Of a DNA stretch of 64,000 nucleotides, positions 27,604 to 35,718 are shown in pieces. The stretch is from Subtercola boreus (GTDB lineage: Bacteria > Actinomycetota > Actinomycetes > Actinomycetales > Microbacteriaceae). The stretch's first letter is position 1; each line of letters begins with the position of its first letter. The stretch covers positions 358,746 to 422,745 of the forward strand of contig NZ_NBXD01000002.1 in NCBI RefSeq assembly GCF_003399645.1. Direction: 5' to 3'. A program made the translations under genes and the position numbers. The notes beneath the pieces were generated by a model, which worked only from the letters and a program-made list of their open reading frames with translations, was not told where the DNA came from and made no database searches.

Positions 27604-28560
27604 GTGGCGCAAACGAAACGTAAGAGGTCCGGGCACCCGGCCGGCAAGAAGCAGCACTCGGCTCCCAACCGGCTTGTGAAGCCGATCCCGGCGATGTGGA
27701 TCGCGGGAGCACGCATCCGCACCCTGCCCCTCGCCATCGCGCCGGTCGCCCTGGGCGCCGGTGCAGCGTCGCTGATCGTGGGCGGGCCCGGTTCGCTCGA
27801 CTGGGGCCTCGTGCTGCTGAGCCTCGCGGTTGCGCTGTTCCTGCAGATCGGGGTGAACTATTCGAACGACTACTCCGACGGCGTGCGCGGCACCGACGAG
27901 TTCCGGGTGGGGCCGCCCCGGTTGACCGGATCGGGTGTCGCCAACCCGAAGCGGGTGCTCGCCGTGGCGCTCGCGTTCTTCGGTCTGGGCGCCCTCGCCG
28001 GCATCGCGATCGTCATTCTGACCGGGCACTACTGGCTGCTCATCCCGGGCGCCCTCGCCATCGCCGCCGCCTACTTCTACACCGGCGGTAAGCGGCCCTA
28101 TGGCTACTACGGGCTGGGCGAGGTGTTCGTCTTCCTCTTCTTCGGCGTGGTCGCGACGGTCGGCACGACCTACATCGCCTCGGGGTCGTTCAACTTCGAG
28201 AGTGTCTGGGCGAGTGTGGCCGCCGGCCTCATCGCCTGTGCGGTGCTCATGGTCAACAACATCCGCGACATCGAACAGGACAGGGTCGCGAAGAAGCGCA
28301 CTCTGGCGGTGCTGCTCGGCAACCGGGCCTCACGTATCGTGTTCGTCGTCTTCCTGGTGCTCGCCTACGCGGTGCTGTTCTTCTTCGCGCTGCTGTTCCC
28401 GCTCGCACCGCTGGTGTTCTTCACGCTGCTGCTGGCGCTGCCTGCGTCGCTGATCGTACTGACGGCGAAGACGGCGCCGGAACTGATTCTGGCGTTGAAA
28501 CTCACGAGCCTCACGGGGCTGCTGTTCGGAGTGGGGCTGGCGGCCGCGTTCGCGTTCTAG
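27604..28560 (+). CDS. menA: 1,4-Dihydroxy-2-naphthoate polyprenyltransferase
   Basis: UbiA-superfamily membrane prenyltransferase, 318 residues, attaching the isoprenoid tail in menaquinone synthesis. The first Asp-rich motif is NYSNDYSDGVRGTDE (~81) and the second is NNIRDIEQDRVAKK (~219). About nine transmembrane helices are visible. The basic N-terminus (KRKRSGHPAGKK) is cytosolic. Its stop overlaps the convergent DUF4229 gene by four bases. Confidence 0.95.
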   Translation: MAQTKRKRSGHPAGKKQHSAPNRLVKPIPAMWIAGARIRTLPLAIAPVALGAGAASLIVGGPGSLDWGLVLLSLAVALFLQIGVNYSNDYSDGVRGTDEFRVGPPRLTGSGVANPKRVLAVALAFFGLGALAGIAIVILTGHYWLLIPGALAIAAAYFYTGGKRPYGYYGLGEVFVFLFFGVVATVGTTYIASGSFNFESVWASVAAGLIACAVLMVNNIRDIEQDRVAKKRTLAVLLGNRASRIVFVVFLVLAYAVLFFFALLFPLAPLVFFTLLLALPASLIVLTAKTAPELILALKLTSLTGLLFGVGLAAAFAF

Positions 28561-28916
28561 CGGGCGGGCGCGTCACCGGGCGCCGGCGCCGGGTTCTCTG
28601 CGATCGCGTCTGACGAAGCGCCGTCGGTGGGCACCACGCCATCGACGACGGCATCTTCGTTCGCCTCGTCAGAGCCGGCCCTCTCGGGCGCGCGCTTCGA
28701 GACCGTACCCCCGCCGTGACGGGCCTGGTAGAGCCCGGTCGCCAGCTCTTCCCGCGGTGCGCGCAAGAAGATGTACGACGCGCAGAGCGAGATGACGGCA
28801 GCGAGCACGGCAGCGATCCACGGGGTCATCTGCGTGAGCAGCAGCACCGCCAGCGCCACGGCGAAGATGCCGAGGCGGATCAGCGTGTAGAACACCCACG
28901 TACGTCCAGTTTTCAC
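28557..28916 (-). CDS. DUF4229 family membrane protein
   Basis: A 119-residue actinobacterial protein with two transmembrane helices (TLIRLGIFAVALAVLLL, and WIAAVLAAVISLCASYIFL), a basic turn (RAPREELA), and a long acidic/Ala-Pro cytosolic tail. DUF4229 genes are regularly found beside menaquinone genes, as here. The function is unknown. Confidence 0.88.
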   Translation of the reverse strand: MKTGRTWVFYTLIRLGIFAVALAVLLLTQMTPWIAAVLAAVISLCASYIFLRAPREELATGLYQARHGGGTVSKRAPERAGSDEANEDAVVDGVVPTDGASSDAIAENPAPAPGDAPAR

Positions 28917-29008
28917 GCTTTCAGTTTAGGCGACGCGATCTGACCGCTGCCTGCGAACCCCTCCGAGAGCACTTCGGCAAGAGAGGGGAAACGCTCATTT
29001 TCAGGGCG

Positions 29009-29014
29009 TATGGT
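29009..29014 (+). promoter_or_regulatory. -10 box of leaderless PLDc_N gene
   Basis: TATGGT, six bases before the ATG at 29021. It probably also transcribes menD. Confidence 0.6.
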
Positions 29015-29020
29015 TTGTCT

Positions 29021-29386
29021 ATGGCACGTCTCCTGGTTGGTGTGGCCGCACTCGCGGCGGCTTTCTATGTATACGCACTCGTGGACTGCCTGCTGTTCTC
29101 ACGGGCGCGCGTCCGTGGTCTGCCGAAGCTCGCCTGGGTCTTCATCGTGCTGCTCTTCCCGGTGCTCGGCGGCGTGCTGTGGTTCCTCATCGGGCGGGGT
29201 CGCAAGCGCTCCGGTCGCGAGACGGTCTACCGCACGATCGGCCCCGACGACGACCCCGAGTTCCTCGGCAATCTGAAGCCCGACCCCATCTCCGACGAGC
29301 AGCTGCGTGAGCTCGAACGCCAGCTCGCCGAGATCGACGAGGACCCTGACAACAAACGAACTGACAACGGCAGAACCGAGCGGTGA
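29021..29386 (+). CDS. Phospholipase D-nuclease N-terminal (PLDc_N) membrane protein
   Basis: A 121-residue protein with two membrane helices (VGVAALAAAFYVYALVDCLLF and LAWVFIVLLFPVLGGVLWFLIG) joined by a basic loop, the hallmark of the PLDc_N family. A charged cytosolic tail follows. It is named after phospholipases but contains no catalytic HKD motif. Its stop overlaps the GTG start of menD by four bases, so it is coupled to menaquinone synthesis. The role is unknown. Confidence 0.88.
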   Translation: MARLLVGVAALAAAFYVYALVDCLLFSRARVRGLPKLAWVFIVLLFPVLGGVLWFLIGRGRKRSGRETVYRTIGPDDDPEFLGNLKPDPISDEQLRELERQLAEIDEDPDNKRTDNGRTER

Positions 29387-31248
29387 GCGCGGCCCCCGGT
29401 CCGGCCGCCGATTTCTCCTTCGCCATCCTGCGCGCCTTCGTCGGCCTCGGTGTGACGGATGCCGTGCTCACGCCCGGTTCGCGCTCGCAGGCCCTCGCGC
29501 TCACCCTGGCTGAATTCGACCGGGCCGGGGTGCTCGATCTCCGGGTTCGCCTCGACGAACGTGTCGCCGGCTTCACGGCGCTCGGCATCGCCGCTGAGAC
29601 GGGAATCCCGGCCATCGTCGTCACGACCTCCGGAACCGCGGTCGCGAACCTGCTTCCCGCCGTGCTCGAGGCGTACCACAGCCGTGTGCCGATGCTGATC
29701 GTGACGGCCGACCGCCCCGCCGCCATGCGCGGAACGGCCGGCAACCAGACCACCCACCAGCCGGGCATCTTCGGCCGCTTCACACGCCGGGCCATCGACG
29801 TCCCCGCCCCCGCAGGCCTGCCGGGTGAGGCCGGGCTGGCCGTGCAGGTCGCGCGCGACGCCTACGCGGCGGCCCTCGGGGAGCACCTCGGAACCCCCGG
29901 ACCCGTGCACGTCAACCTGCAGTTTCGAGAGCCCCTCTCCGGTGCGGTTCCGGACGTCGCGGCGCTGCTCGCCTCAGGCGAGTGGATGCCCGGGGTCAGC
30001 GCGGTTCGTGACACCCCGCCCGCGCAGCCGGCGTTCCTCCTCGATCGCGGCCCGCGTACCGTCGTCATCGCAGGGAACCATGCCGGGCCCGCGGCCGAGG
30101 AGCTCGCGCACCGGGGCGGCTGGCCGCTGATCGCCGAACCGTCGAGCGGTGCGCGTTTCGGCCGCAACCTGGTTGTCGCCTACCGCGAGCTGCTCGCCGA
30201 CGCCGACCTCGGGGGCAGAGTCGAGCGTGCCGTCGTGTTCGGTCACCCGACACTCTCCCGCGAGGTCACGGCCCTCGCCCTGCGCGACGACGTCGAGGTC
30301 GTCGTGGTGTCACCGTCGGCCGCCAGCGTGCCCCCCGGCGTGGAAGTGCCCGACGTCTTCAACCCCGGGCACCGGGTTCAGACGTTTGTGACCGCCGCCG
30401 AGGTCGTGCCCCCGCCGGCGGCCGGGTCTGTCGACGGCGGCGCGAGTGAGCGCGGCTGGCTGCGCGACTGGGCGCTAGCGAGCCGCGCCGTCACCGACGC
30501 CCAGGCCGGCGACGACCCGGTGGCAGCGCCCGACATCGAGCTCGCGAACTCGCCCGAGATTGCCGAACGCCGTGCCTACCGTCTCGCCGAGACCGCGGCC
30601 CTGAAGGCGCCGATCACCCGCCGCACTCTCTCGCTCGCCGTCTGGCAGGCCACCTGGCCGCACGACCGGCTCATCCTCGGCGCATCGAGGCTCATCCGCG
30701 ACCTCGACCGCGCGGTGCCCGGGAAGAAGATCCGCGTTCACGCCAACCGCGGCCTCGCCGGCATCGACGGCACCATCGCCACGGCCACCGGCATCGCCCT
30801 CGCCAGCCAGTCCGGTCGGCCCAGCGCCTCGGACGGCAGCAGGCCGACCCGCCCCACTTCCTCCCTCGCGGATGCGCGCCCCCGATCATCCGAAAGCCCC
30901 ACGCCAGCGGCGCAACACGGCGTCACGCGCGTTCTGCTCGGCGACCTCACGCTGCTGCACGACGCGGGCGCTCTGCTGTTCGGAACCGGGGAGGTGCGGC
31001 CGCGCATCCAGCTCATCGTGGCGAACGACGGCGGTGGAACTATCTTCGACACGCTCGAGGTCGCCGCCACCGCCGACCGAGCCGCGTTCGATCGCGTCAT
31101 GCTGACGCCGCAGACGGTCGATCTCGAGGCCCTGGCCAAGGCGTACGGGTGGTCCTATTCCCGGGTGAGCACCCGCGTCGAACTCGACCGGGCCCTGACC
31201 GCCCCCCTCACCGGACCGGCACTCCTCGAGGTTCCCCTCCCGCGCTGA
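29383..31248 (+). CDS. menD: SEPHCHC synthase
   Basis: ThDP-dependent enzyme of menaquinone synthesis (isochorismate + 2-oxoglutarate), 621 residues. N-terminal motifs: LTPGSRSQALAL, the catalytic glutamate region RLDERVAGFTALG, and TTSGTAVANLLPAV. ThDP/Mg motif: LIGDLT-like VLLGDLTLLHDAGAL, with NDGGGTIFDTLE. Compared with the family there is a ~35-residue Ser/Pro/Arg-rich insertion just before the ThDP motif (about residues 476-512). The frame is open throughout, so this is probably a tolerated surface loop. Confidence 0.94.
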   Translation: MSAAPGPAADFSFAILRAFVGLGVTDAVLTPGSRSQALALTLAEFDRAGVLDLRVRLDERVAGFTALGIAAETGIPAIVVTTSGTAVANLLPAVLEAYHSRVPMLIVTADRPAAMRGTAGNQTTHQPGIFGRFTRRAIDVPAPAGLPGEAGLAVQVARDAYAAALGEHLGTPGPVHVNLQFREPLSGAVPDVAALLASGEWMPGVSAVRDTPPAQPAFLLDRGPRTVVIAGNHAGPAAEELAHRGGWPLIAEPSSGARFGRNLVVAYRELLADADLGGRVERAVVFGHPTLSREVTALALRDDVEVVVVSPSAASVPPGVEVPDVFNPGHRVQTFVTAAEVVPPPAAGSVDGGASERGWLRDWALASRAVTDAQAGDDPVAAPDIELANSPEIAERRAYRLAETAALKAPITRRTLSLAVWQATWPHDRLILGASRLIRDLDRAVPGKKIRVHANRGLAGIDGTIATATGIALASQSGRPSASDGSRPTRPTSSLADARPRSSESPTPAAQHGVTRVLLGDLTLLHDAGALLFGTGEVRPRIQLIVANDGGGTIFDTLEVAATADRAAFDRVMLTPQTVDLEALAKAYGWSYSRVSTRVELDRALTAPLTGPALLEVPLPR

Positions 31249-31333
31249 CCCGCCCGCCCCCGCACCGCTCGATTCGAGGCGTGCGGCCTAGGGTGGGGAG
31301 GAGTAGTCAGCCAGGCAGAGGAAGGTGGGCATC

Positions 31334-32188
31334 GTGGCCACGAAGAAGTCGCACGGGTCGAGCAGAGTGGGCGAGGCGGGCAGCGGTTGGAGCGAAGACC
31401 CCGCCCCGCTGCTGCGGGTGGGCGCCGGATTCCGCCTCAGCGAGACCGACCCCGACGAGACGCCGGGGTTCGACGGTAAGAAGTCCGACGGCGAACGCGA
31501 GCTGGCAATCGCGGCCGGCGCGGTCGACACCCTGCAGGAGAAGCTCTTCGCCTCCAGCCTCTTCGACCGCGACGGAGACCAGCACCGCTCCCTGCTGCTC
31601 GTGCTGCAGGGCATGGACTCCTCGGGCAAGGGCGGCATCGTTCGCCACGTCGTCGGATCGGTCGACCCGCAGGGCGTCACGCACGCCTCCTTCAAAAGGC
31701 CCACCAAACTGGAGCTCAGCCACGATTTTCTCTGGCGCATCCGCAAACGGGTTCCCGAGCCCGGCAAGATCGGCGTCTTCGACCGCTCGCACTACGAAGA
31801 CGTGCTCGCGGTGAAGGTCCTGGGGCTCGCCAGCCTCGAAGAGGTGGACGGCCGCTACGGCACGATCAACGACTTCGAGCACGAGTTGGTCGAGCAGGGC
31901 ACCACGGTCGTGAAGGTGTTCCTGAACATCAGCCCCGACGAGCAGAAGGCCCGTCTCGGCGCCCGCCTCGAGCGCGCCGACAAGTACTGGAAGTACAACC
32001 CCGGCGACATCGACTCCCGCCTGCTCTGGAACCAGTACCAGGACGCCTACCAGACCGTCTTCGAACGCACGTCGACCGAAGCGGCGCCGTGGTTCGTCGT
32101 GCCCGCCAACCCCAGGCAGCCGGCAGGGTGCGCCCCGATATCACCCTCGCCGACATCGTCAATCTCATCTGGTCCACCGGCCGCATGA
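31334..32188 (+). CDS. PPK2-family polyphosphate kinase, C-terminus replaced by deletion fusion
   Basis: Polyphosphate-dependent nucleotide kinase of the PPK2 type. Walker A is LQGMDSSGKGG, Walker B is GVFDRSHYEDVL, and the lid is LGARLERADKYWKYNPGDID. The family continues after PWFVVPA with RKWYR...-type residues and a final helix. Here the match stops at WFVVPAN, and ~27 unrelated residues follow before the stop at 32188. At the same point a second frame starts to encode a TetR C-terminus, so a deletion joined two genes. The catalytic core is present but the protein may be unstable. GTG 31334 is preferred over 31325 because AGAGGAAG is better spaced. A TAGGGT box is at 31289-31294. Confidence 0.85.
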   Translation: MATKKSHGSSRVGEAGSGWSEDPAPLLRVGAGFRLSETDPDETPGFDGKKSDGERELAIAAGAVDTLQEKLFASSLFDRDGDQHRSLLLVLQGMDSSGKGGIVRHVVGSVDPQGVTHASFKRPTKLELSHDFLWRIRKRVPEPGKIGVFDRSHYEDVLAVKVLGLASLEEVDGRYGTINDFEHELVEQGTTVVKVFLNISPDEQKARLGARLERADKYWKYNPGDIDSRLLWNQYQDAYQTVFERTSTEAAPWFVVPANPRQPAGCAPISPSPTSSISSGPPAA

Positions 32189-32373
32189 TCGACGCCACCA
32201 GGATCGCCGCCCCTGAGGCGTGGCGCCGCCAGCTCCACCTCATGCTCGATGCATACCGCACCGAAGCCGCGCACCCGATACCCGAGCCGCCGATGACCGA
32301 CACCCAGCTCTACGACGCGATGGTTCAGCTCGGCGGGAGCGACAGGGGTGCGCCGCCTTCACCCAGGAATTGA
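32122..32373 (+). pseudogene. Remnant of a TetR-family regulator (C-terminal domain only)
   Basis: An open frame coding GRVRPDITLADIVNLIW, then WRRQLHLMLDAYRTE, the typical ligand-domain end of TetR/AcrR regulators. The N-terminal HTH is missing. It is in another frame from, and directly abuts, the truncated PPK2 coding sequence. No ribosome site or start is evident, so it is not expected to make a functional protein. Confidence 0.7.
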
Positions 32374-32429
32374 GCTCCGACTCGAAGCGGCGTCGGAGAG
32401 TCTCTTGAGCCGGCCAGCGCTGCGCGGCG

Positions 32430-33719
32430 TCAGGCGCCGGGACGGCCTCCCGCAGCGAGAGCGCGGGCGGCGACGGCCGACGCGTAGGCGGCGGCGCTCG
32501 GCTTGGGGGTGCGCTCGAAGGTGGTGAAGTCGACGGAGTGCAGGCCGAGGTGGCGGGAGTAGCCGAAGATCCACTCGAAGTTGTCCATCAGCGACCAGTG
32601 GCAGTAGCCGAGCACGGGGACTCCGTCGGCCATGGCGGTGGCCAGGCCGACGAGCGAAGGTTCGATGAAGCCGGCGCGGAGGGAGTCGTCGGAGGTGCTG
32701 ATGCGGTGCTCCGTGACGAAGACGGGTACGCCGCTCCTCGCGAAGGCGTACGCGACGGCGCCGCGGAGGGAGTCGGGCTCCACAGCGGTGCCCTGCTCAT
32801 TGACGGGAGTGCCCGCCGGCAGTTCGACCTCGCCGGAGGCGTCGTAGGTGAGGCGCTCGTAGTTCTGCACTCCGATGAAGTCGTCGCTCTGGGCGAGGTC
32901 GAGCCAGTGGTCGTAGACCTCGGCGCGCTTGCGGTCGCGGAGGGTCTCGCCGCCGGGGAGGGCGACGTCGTCGACGATGGCGATCGAGAGTCCGACCGGC
33001 AGGGAGGGCTGCCGGGCCTTAATGGCGGCTTTCGCGGCGAGGTGCGCACGCGTCATGCCCTCGGTCATGTCGGCGAAGTCTTCGGGCAGCATGACATTGC
33101 CGACGCGGTAGCGCGGCACGCCGGCCGCACGGCCGGCAGCTTCGAGGGTCGCCCGTTCGAGGTCGGCGATGAACGGGGGCAGGTTCGCCCAACTCAGCAT
33201 CTGGCAGAGGTTGGGTTCGTTGAAGGTCACGGCGAGGGCGATCCGGTCGCCGAAGCGGTCCATGATGACTCCGCAGAAGCGGGCGAAGAGGTCGGCCGAT
33301 TCCGCGTCGAGAAAGCCGCCACGGGAGGCGAACCAGTGGGGCGCGGTGAAGTGGCTGAAGGTGACGACCGGCGCGAGGCCTCGGGCGAGACATCCATCGA
33401 CGACTGCTTCGTAGTGCGCGAGGGCGCTTTCAGAGAAGGTGCCGGCGACAGGCTCGATGCGGGCCCATTCGACCGAGAAGCGGAACGCATTCAGGCCCAT
33501 GTCGGCGGCGAGGTCGAGGTCGGTCTGCCAGAGTTCCCAGCTGTTGCAGGCACTGCCCGACGGGTCGCGGAAGATGGTCGGCGTGACATGCTCGAGGAAC
33601 CAGGTGTCGCTGGCGGTGTTGTCGCCCTCGACCTGGTGGCCGGCGGTGGCGACGCCCCAGAGGAAGCCTGGCGAGAAGGCGGCGGGCGGAGTGGGCAGGG
33701 TCGCGGGCGTGTCAGACAT
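32430..33719 (-). CDS. Glycoside hydrolase family 1 beta-glucosidase
   Basis: Retaining beta-glycosidase of 429 residues. The acid/base glutamate is in TFNEPNLCQ (~165) and the nucleophile glutamate in VFVTEHRIS (~345; canonical TENG, here TEHR). The C-terminal NFEWIFGYSRHLGLHSVDF lines the glucose site. No signal peptide, so it is cytosolic. The ATG at 33719 overlaps the cupin stop by 8 bp, making it the last gene of the catabolic operon. There it would release glucose from an imported aryl or flavonoid glucoside. The changed residues after the nucleophile suggest non-standard aglycone or sugar preference. Confidence 0.9.
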   Translation of the reverse strand: MSDTPATLPTPPAAFSPGFLWGVATAGHQVEGDNTASDTWFLEHVTPTIFRDPSGSACNSWELWQTDLDLAADMGLNAFRFSVEWARIEPVAGTFSESALAHYEAVVDGCLARGLAPVVTFSHFTAPHWFASRGGFLDAESADLFARFCGVIMDRFGDRIALAVTFNEPNLCQMLSWANLPPFIADLERATLEAAGRAAGVPRYRVGNVMLPEDFADMTEGMTRAHLAAKAAIKARQPSLPVGLSIAIVDDVALPGGETLRDRKRAEVYDHWLDLAQSDDFIGVQNYERLTYDASGEVELPAGTPVNEQGTAVEPDSLRGAVAYAFARSGVPVFVTEHRISTSDDSLRAGFIEPSLVGLATAMADGVPVLGYCHWSLMDNFEWIFGYSRHLGLHSVDFTTFERTPKPSAAAYASAVAARALAAGGRPGA

Positions 33720-34764
33720 CGAGGGCCGCCGACCGCGTCGGGGGTGCACCGACGACGACGAGGTCGAGTTCGGCTTGGGCCCTGGCGAAACCCTCGCCCG
33801 GGAAGAAGAACTCGCCGCCTTCGGGGTAGACCGCATCCGTCGTCGGTTCGTTCATGTAGTCGAAGAACTTCTCGAAGATGGAGGGCGCGAGAAAGCCGAC
33901 CATCTGCGTGTGGTGCGAGTCGAGAGAGAAGGAGTGGATGGTACCCGCCGGCGCGTGCACGAAGTCGCCCTTGGTGAGCAGCAGCTCGCGTCCGTTGACG
34001 TGGAGCCGGATACGGCCCTCGAGGCAGAGGAAGTTCTCGGTGTGCCGCTGGTGGAAGTGCAGGGGGATGTAGCCCGCCTTCGCTCCCGTGGTGTGCATGG
34101 CGAAATAGTCCGAACCGGTGTTCTCGCCGCGCGAGAGGAAGGTGTTGAGCTGGTTGAAGTTGCGCGTGCGCTCACCCTCACCCGAGCTCAGAAAGTAGGG
34201 CACGACGCCGGCCGGGCGGGTCTCGTCGTGCTGCAGGGCGGCATCCGATTTCTGCAGGTCGGGGTAGCTGATGCCGAACGCGGCGCCGACGTCACGCAGT
34301 TCGTCGACGGTCCCCAGATGTTCGGGGCGGGCCGGATGCACGTGGGCATCGATCGGCAGGCCCACGCGGGGCACGAGCCCGAGCGAGGCTCCGCCCGCGG
34401 AGTAGAAGAGGATGCGCGTGTAGTTGCTGAGAAAACGGTAGGCGAACGGGGTGCCGGCCGGGATGGAGACGGTGTCTCCGGGGGCGAGCAGGCGGGCCTG
34501 GTCTCCGAGCCAGAAGTGCAGGAGGCCGTCGAAGACGACGACGGTCTGGTGCTCGGCGGCGTGCACGGCGAAGGGGGCCTCGGCGCCGCGGCCGCCGGAG
34601 ACGTAGTGGGCGCCGAACAGGGACCCGGTGTCTTCGGGGCGGGCGATGAGGGTGATGAGGCGTCCGTCGATCTCGTAGCGCGCACCCTCGCCGGCGGTCA
34701 TCAGGTAGGGGAGGGTCTCACCGGGCAGGCGGTCGACCACGGGGGTGGGTGGGGTGTCGGACAT
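33712..34764 (-). CDS. Quercetin 2,3-dioxygenase-like bicupin
   Basis: A 350-residue two-cupin protein. The C-terminal cupin has the metal-binding set HFHQRHTENFLCLEG plus the later histidine in APAGTIHSFS. The N-terminal cupin shows HAAEHQTVVVFDG with IPAGTPFAY. This layout matches bacterial quercetinases, which split the flavonol C ring, releasing CO and a depside. The metal ligands (3 His, 1 Glu) appear complete in the C-terminal cupin. It lies between an alpha/beta hydrolase that could cleave the depside ester and a beta-glucosidase. Substrate specificity is inferred from family and context. Confidence 0.85.
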   Translation of the reverse strand: MSDTPPTPVVDRLPGETLPYLMTAGEGARYEIDGRLITLIARPEDTGSLFGAHYVSGGRGAEAPFAVHAAEHQTVVVFDGLLHFWLGDQARLLAPGDTVSIPAGTPFAYRFLSNYTRILFYSAGGASLGLVPRVGLPIDAHVHPARPEHLGTVDELRDVGAAFGISYPDLQKSDAALQHDETRPAGVVPYFLSSGEGERTRNFNQLNTFLSRGENTGSDYFAMHTTGAKAGYIPLHFHQRHTENFLCLEGRIRLHVNGRELLLTKGDFVHAPAGTIHSFSLDSHHTQMVGFLAPSIFEKFFDYMNEPTTDAVYPEGGEFFFPGEGFARAQAELDLVVVGAPPTRSAALDV

Positions 34765-34778
34765 CGGCGTCGCTTTCG

Positions 34779-34834
34779 TGTCGGGGTGTGGTGGGGCCTG
34801 GCGGGGTGTCGGGGTGTGGTGGGGCCTGGTGGGG
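34779..34834. repeat. Two tandem 28-bp G-rich repeats
   Basis: Copies at 34779-34806 and 34807-34834 differ at one base (core TGTCGGGGTGTGGTGGGGCC). They occupy the only sizeable gap in the catabolic operon, between the hydrolase stop and the cupin start. The G-runs lie on the strand opposite the mRNA, so the transcript would be C-rich. Confidence 0.85.
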
Positions 34835-34845
34835 CAGGGCGGGTG

Positions 34846-35718
34846 TCAGGGGCGGGTGAGGTGGGTGCGGAAGAAGGATTCGATGAGGTCGAAGGATGCG
34901 GCGGGCGCGGCCGACGGCGGAGTTTTGGCGGTATCGCCGGCAGAAGTGGGGTGCACCCGCACTGTCGCGCTCGCGTGCGGGTCGGCCTCGAGGTGGCCCG
35001 CGTCGATCGGCGGGCCGGCCAGCTCCTCGCCCCCGACCGGGTTGAAGAAGCCGTGGCCGAAGCCGTCGATCACGTAGAGCGTGACGGGCACGTCTTTGTC
35101 GGCCAGCGCCTCGAACAGGGTCACGCTCTGGCTGGCGGGGACGAGCGGATCGGCGCCTCCGTGCAGGATGAGGAACGGCGGGGCCGAGGATGTCACGTGC
35201 CGGGCCGGGCTCGCCGCGATGGCGAGGTCGCGGCGCTCCTGCACGGGGCCGCCGAGCAGGCCCACGGTCGGCGGAACGTCCTGGTCGGGGGCGAGTAGGT
35301 CTGCGGCTCCGTACCCGTCGACGACCGCGTGCACGGCGGTGGCGACATCCGCCGAGTCTGCTGTCACCGCTGCGAGGGCCGCGAGGTGTCCGCCGGCCGA
35401 CGAGCCCCAGAGTCCGATCGCGTCGGGATCGAAGCCGTACTCGGCGGCGTGCTCCTTCACCCAGCGGATCGCCGTGCGCACGTCGTCGAGCTGCGCCGGG
35501 AACACGGCGTCGCCGCTCAGCCGGTAGTCGACGCTGACCATGGCGAAGCCGCGATCGGCGAAGTACCGCTGCAGGTCGGGGGCGAGGGTGCGGTCACCCA
35601 CCCGCCAGGCTCCGCCGTGCAACCAGATGATGGTGGGGAGTGGCGTGGGCAAGCCGTCCGCCTCCGCGGGCAGGAAGATGTCGGCCTTCAGCCCGGGCGC
35701 GAATTCCGCTGTCTTCAT
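34846..35718 (-). CDS. Alpha/beta hydrolase (HSL/carboxylesterase type)
   Basis: Cytosolic esterase of 290 residues. The oxyanion motif is WLHGGAW (~32-38), the nucleophile elbow is GSSAGGH (~106-112), the acid is in HGGADPLVP (~200) and the catalytic histidine in GFGHGFFNP (~236). In context it is a good candidate for hydrolysing an ester intermediate, for example the depside made by the neighbouring quercetinase-like cupin. The ATG overlaps the upstream AccDA stop by four bases. Confidence 0.85.
   Translation of the reverse strand: MKTAEFAPGLKADIFLPAEADGLPTPLPTIIWLHGGAWRVGDRTLAPDLQRYFADRGFAMVSVDYRLSGDAVFPAQLDDVRTAIRWVKEHAAEYGFDPDAIGLWGSSAGGHLAALAAVTADSADVATAVHAVVDGYGAADLLAPDQDVPPTVGLLGGPVQERRDLAIAASPARHVTSSAPPFLILHGGADPLVPASQSVTLFEALADKDVPVTLYVIDGFGHGFFNPVGGEELAGPPIDAGHLEADPHASATVRVHPTSAGDTAKTPPSAAPAASFDLIESFFRTHLTRP

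Noticed and set aside
31334..32373. Programmed frameshift joining PPK2 and the following frame into one protein
   Set aside because: The second frame is a TetR ligand domain unrelated to PPK2, so a deletion fusion explains it better.
34779..34834. Promoter of the cupin gene
   Set aside because: The G-rich tandem repeats show no -10 or -35 elements on the minus strand; they are listed only as a repeat.
33439..35298. 619-codon plus-strand frame across GH1, cupin and hydrolase genes
   Set aside because: It spans three confidently recognised minus-strand genes and reads as Gly/Val/Arg-rich noise.
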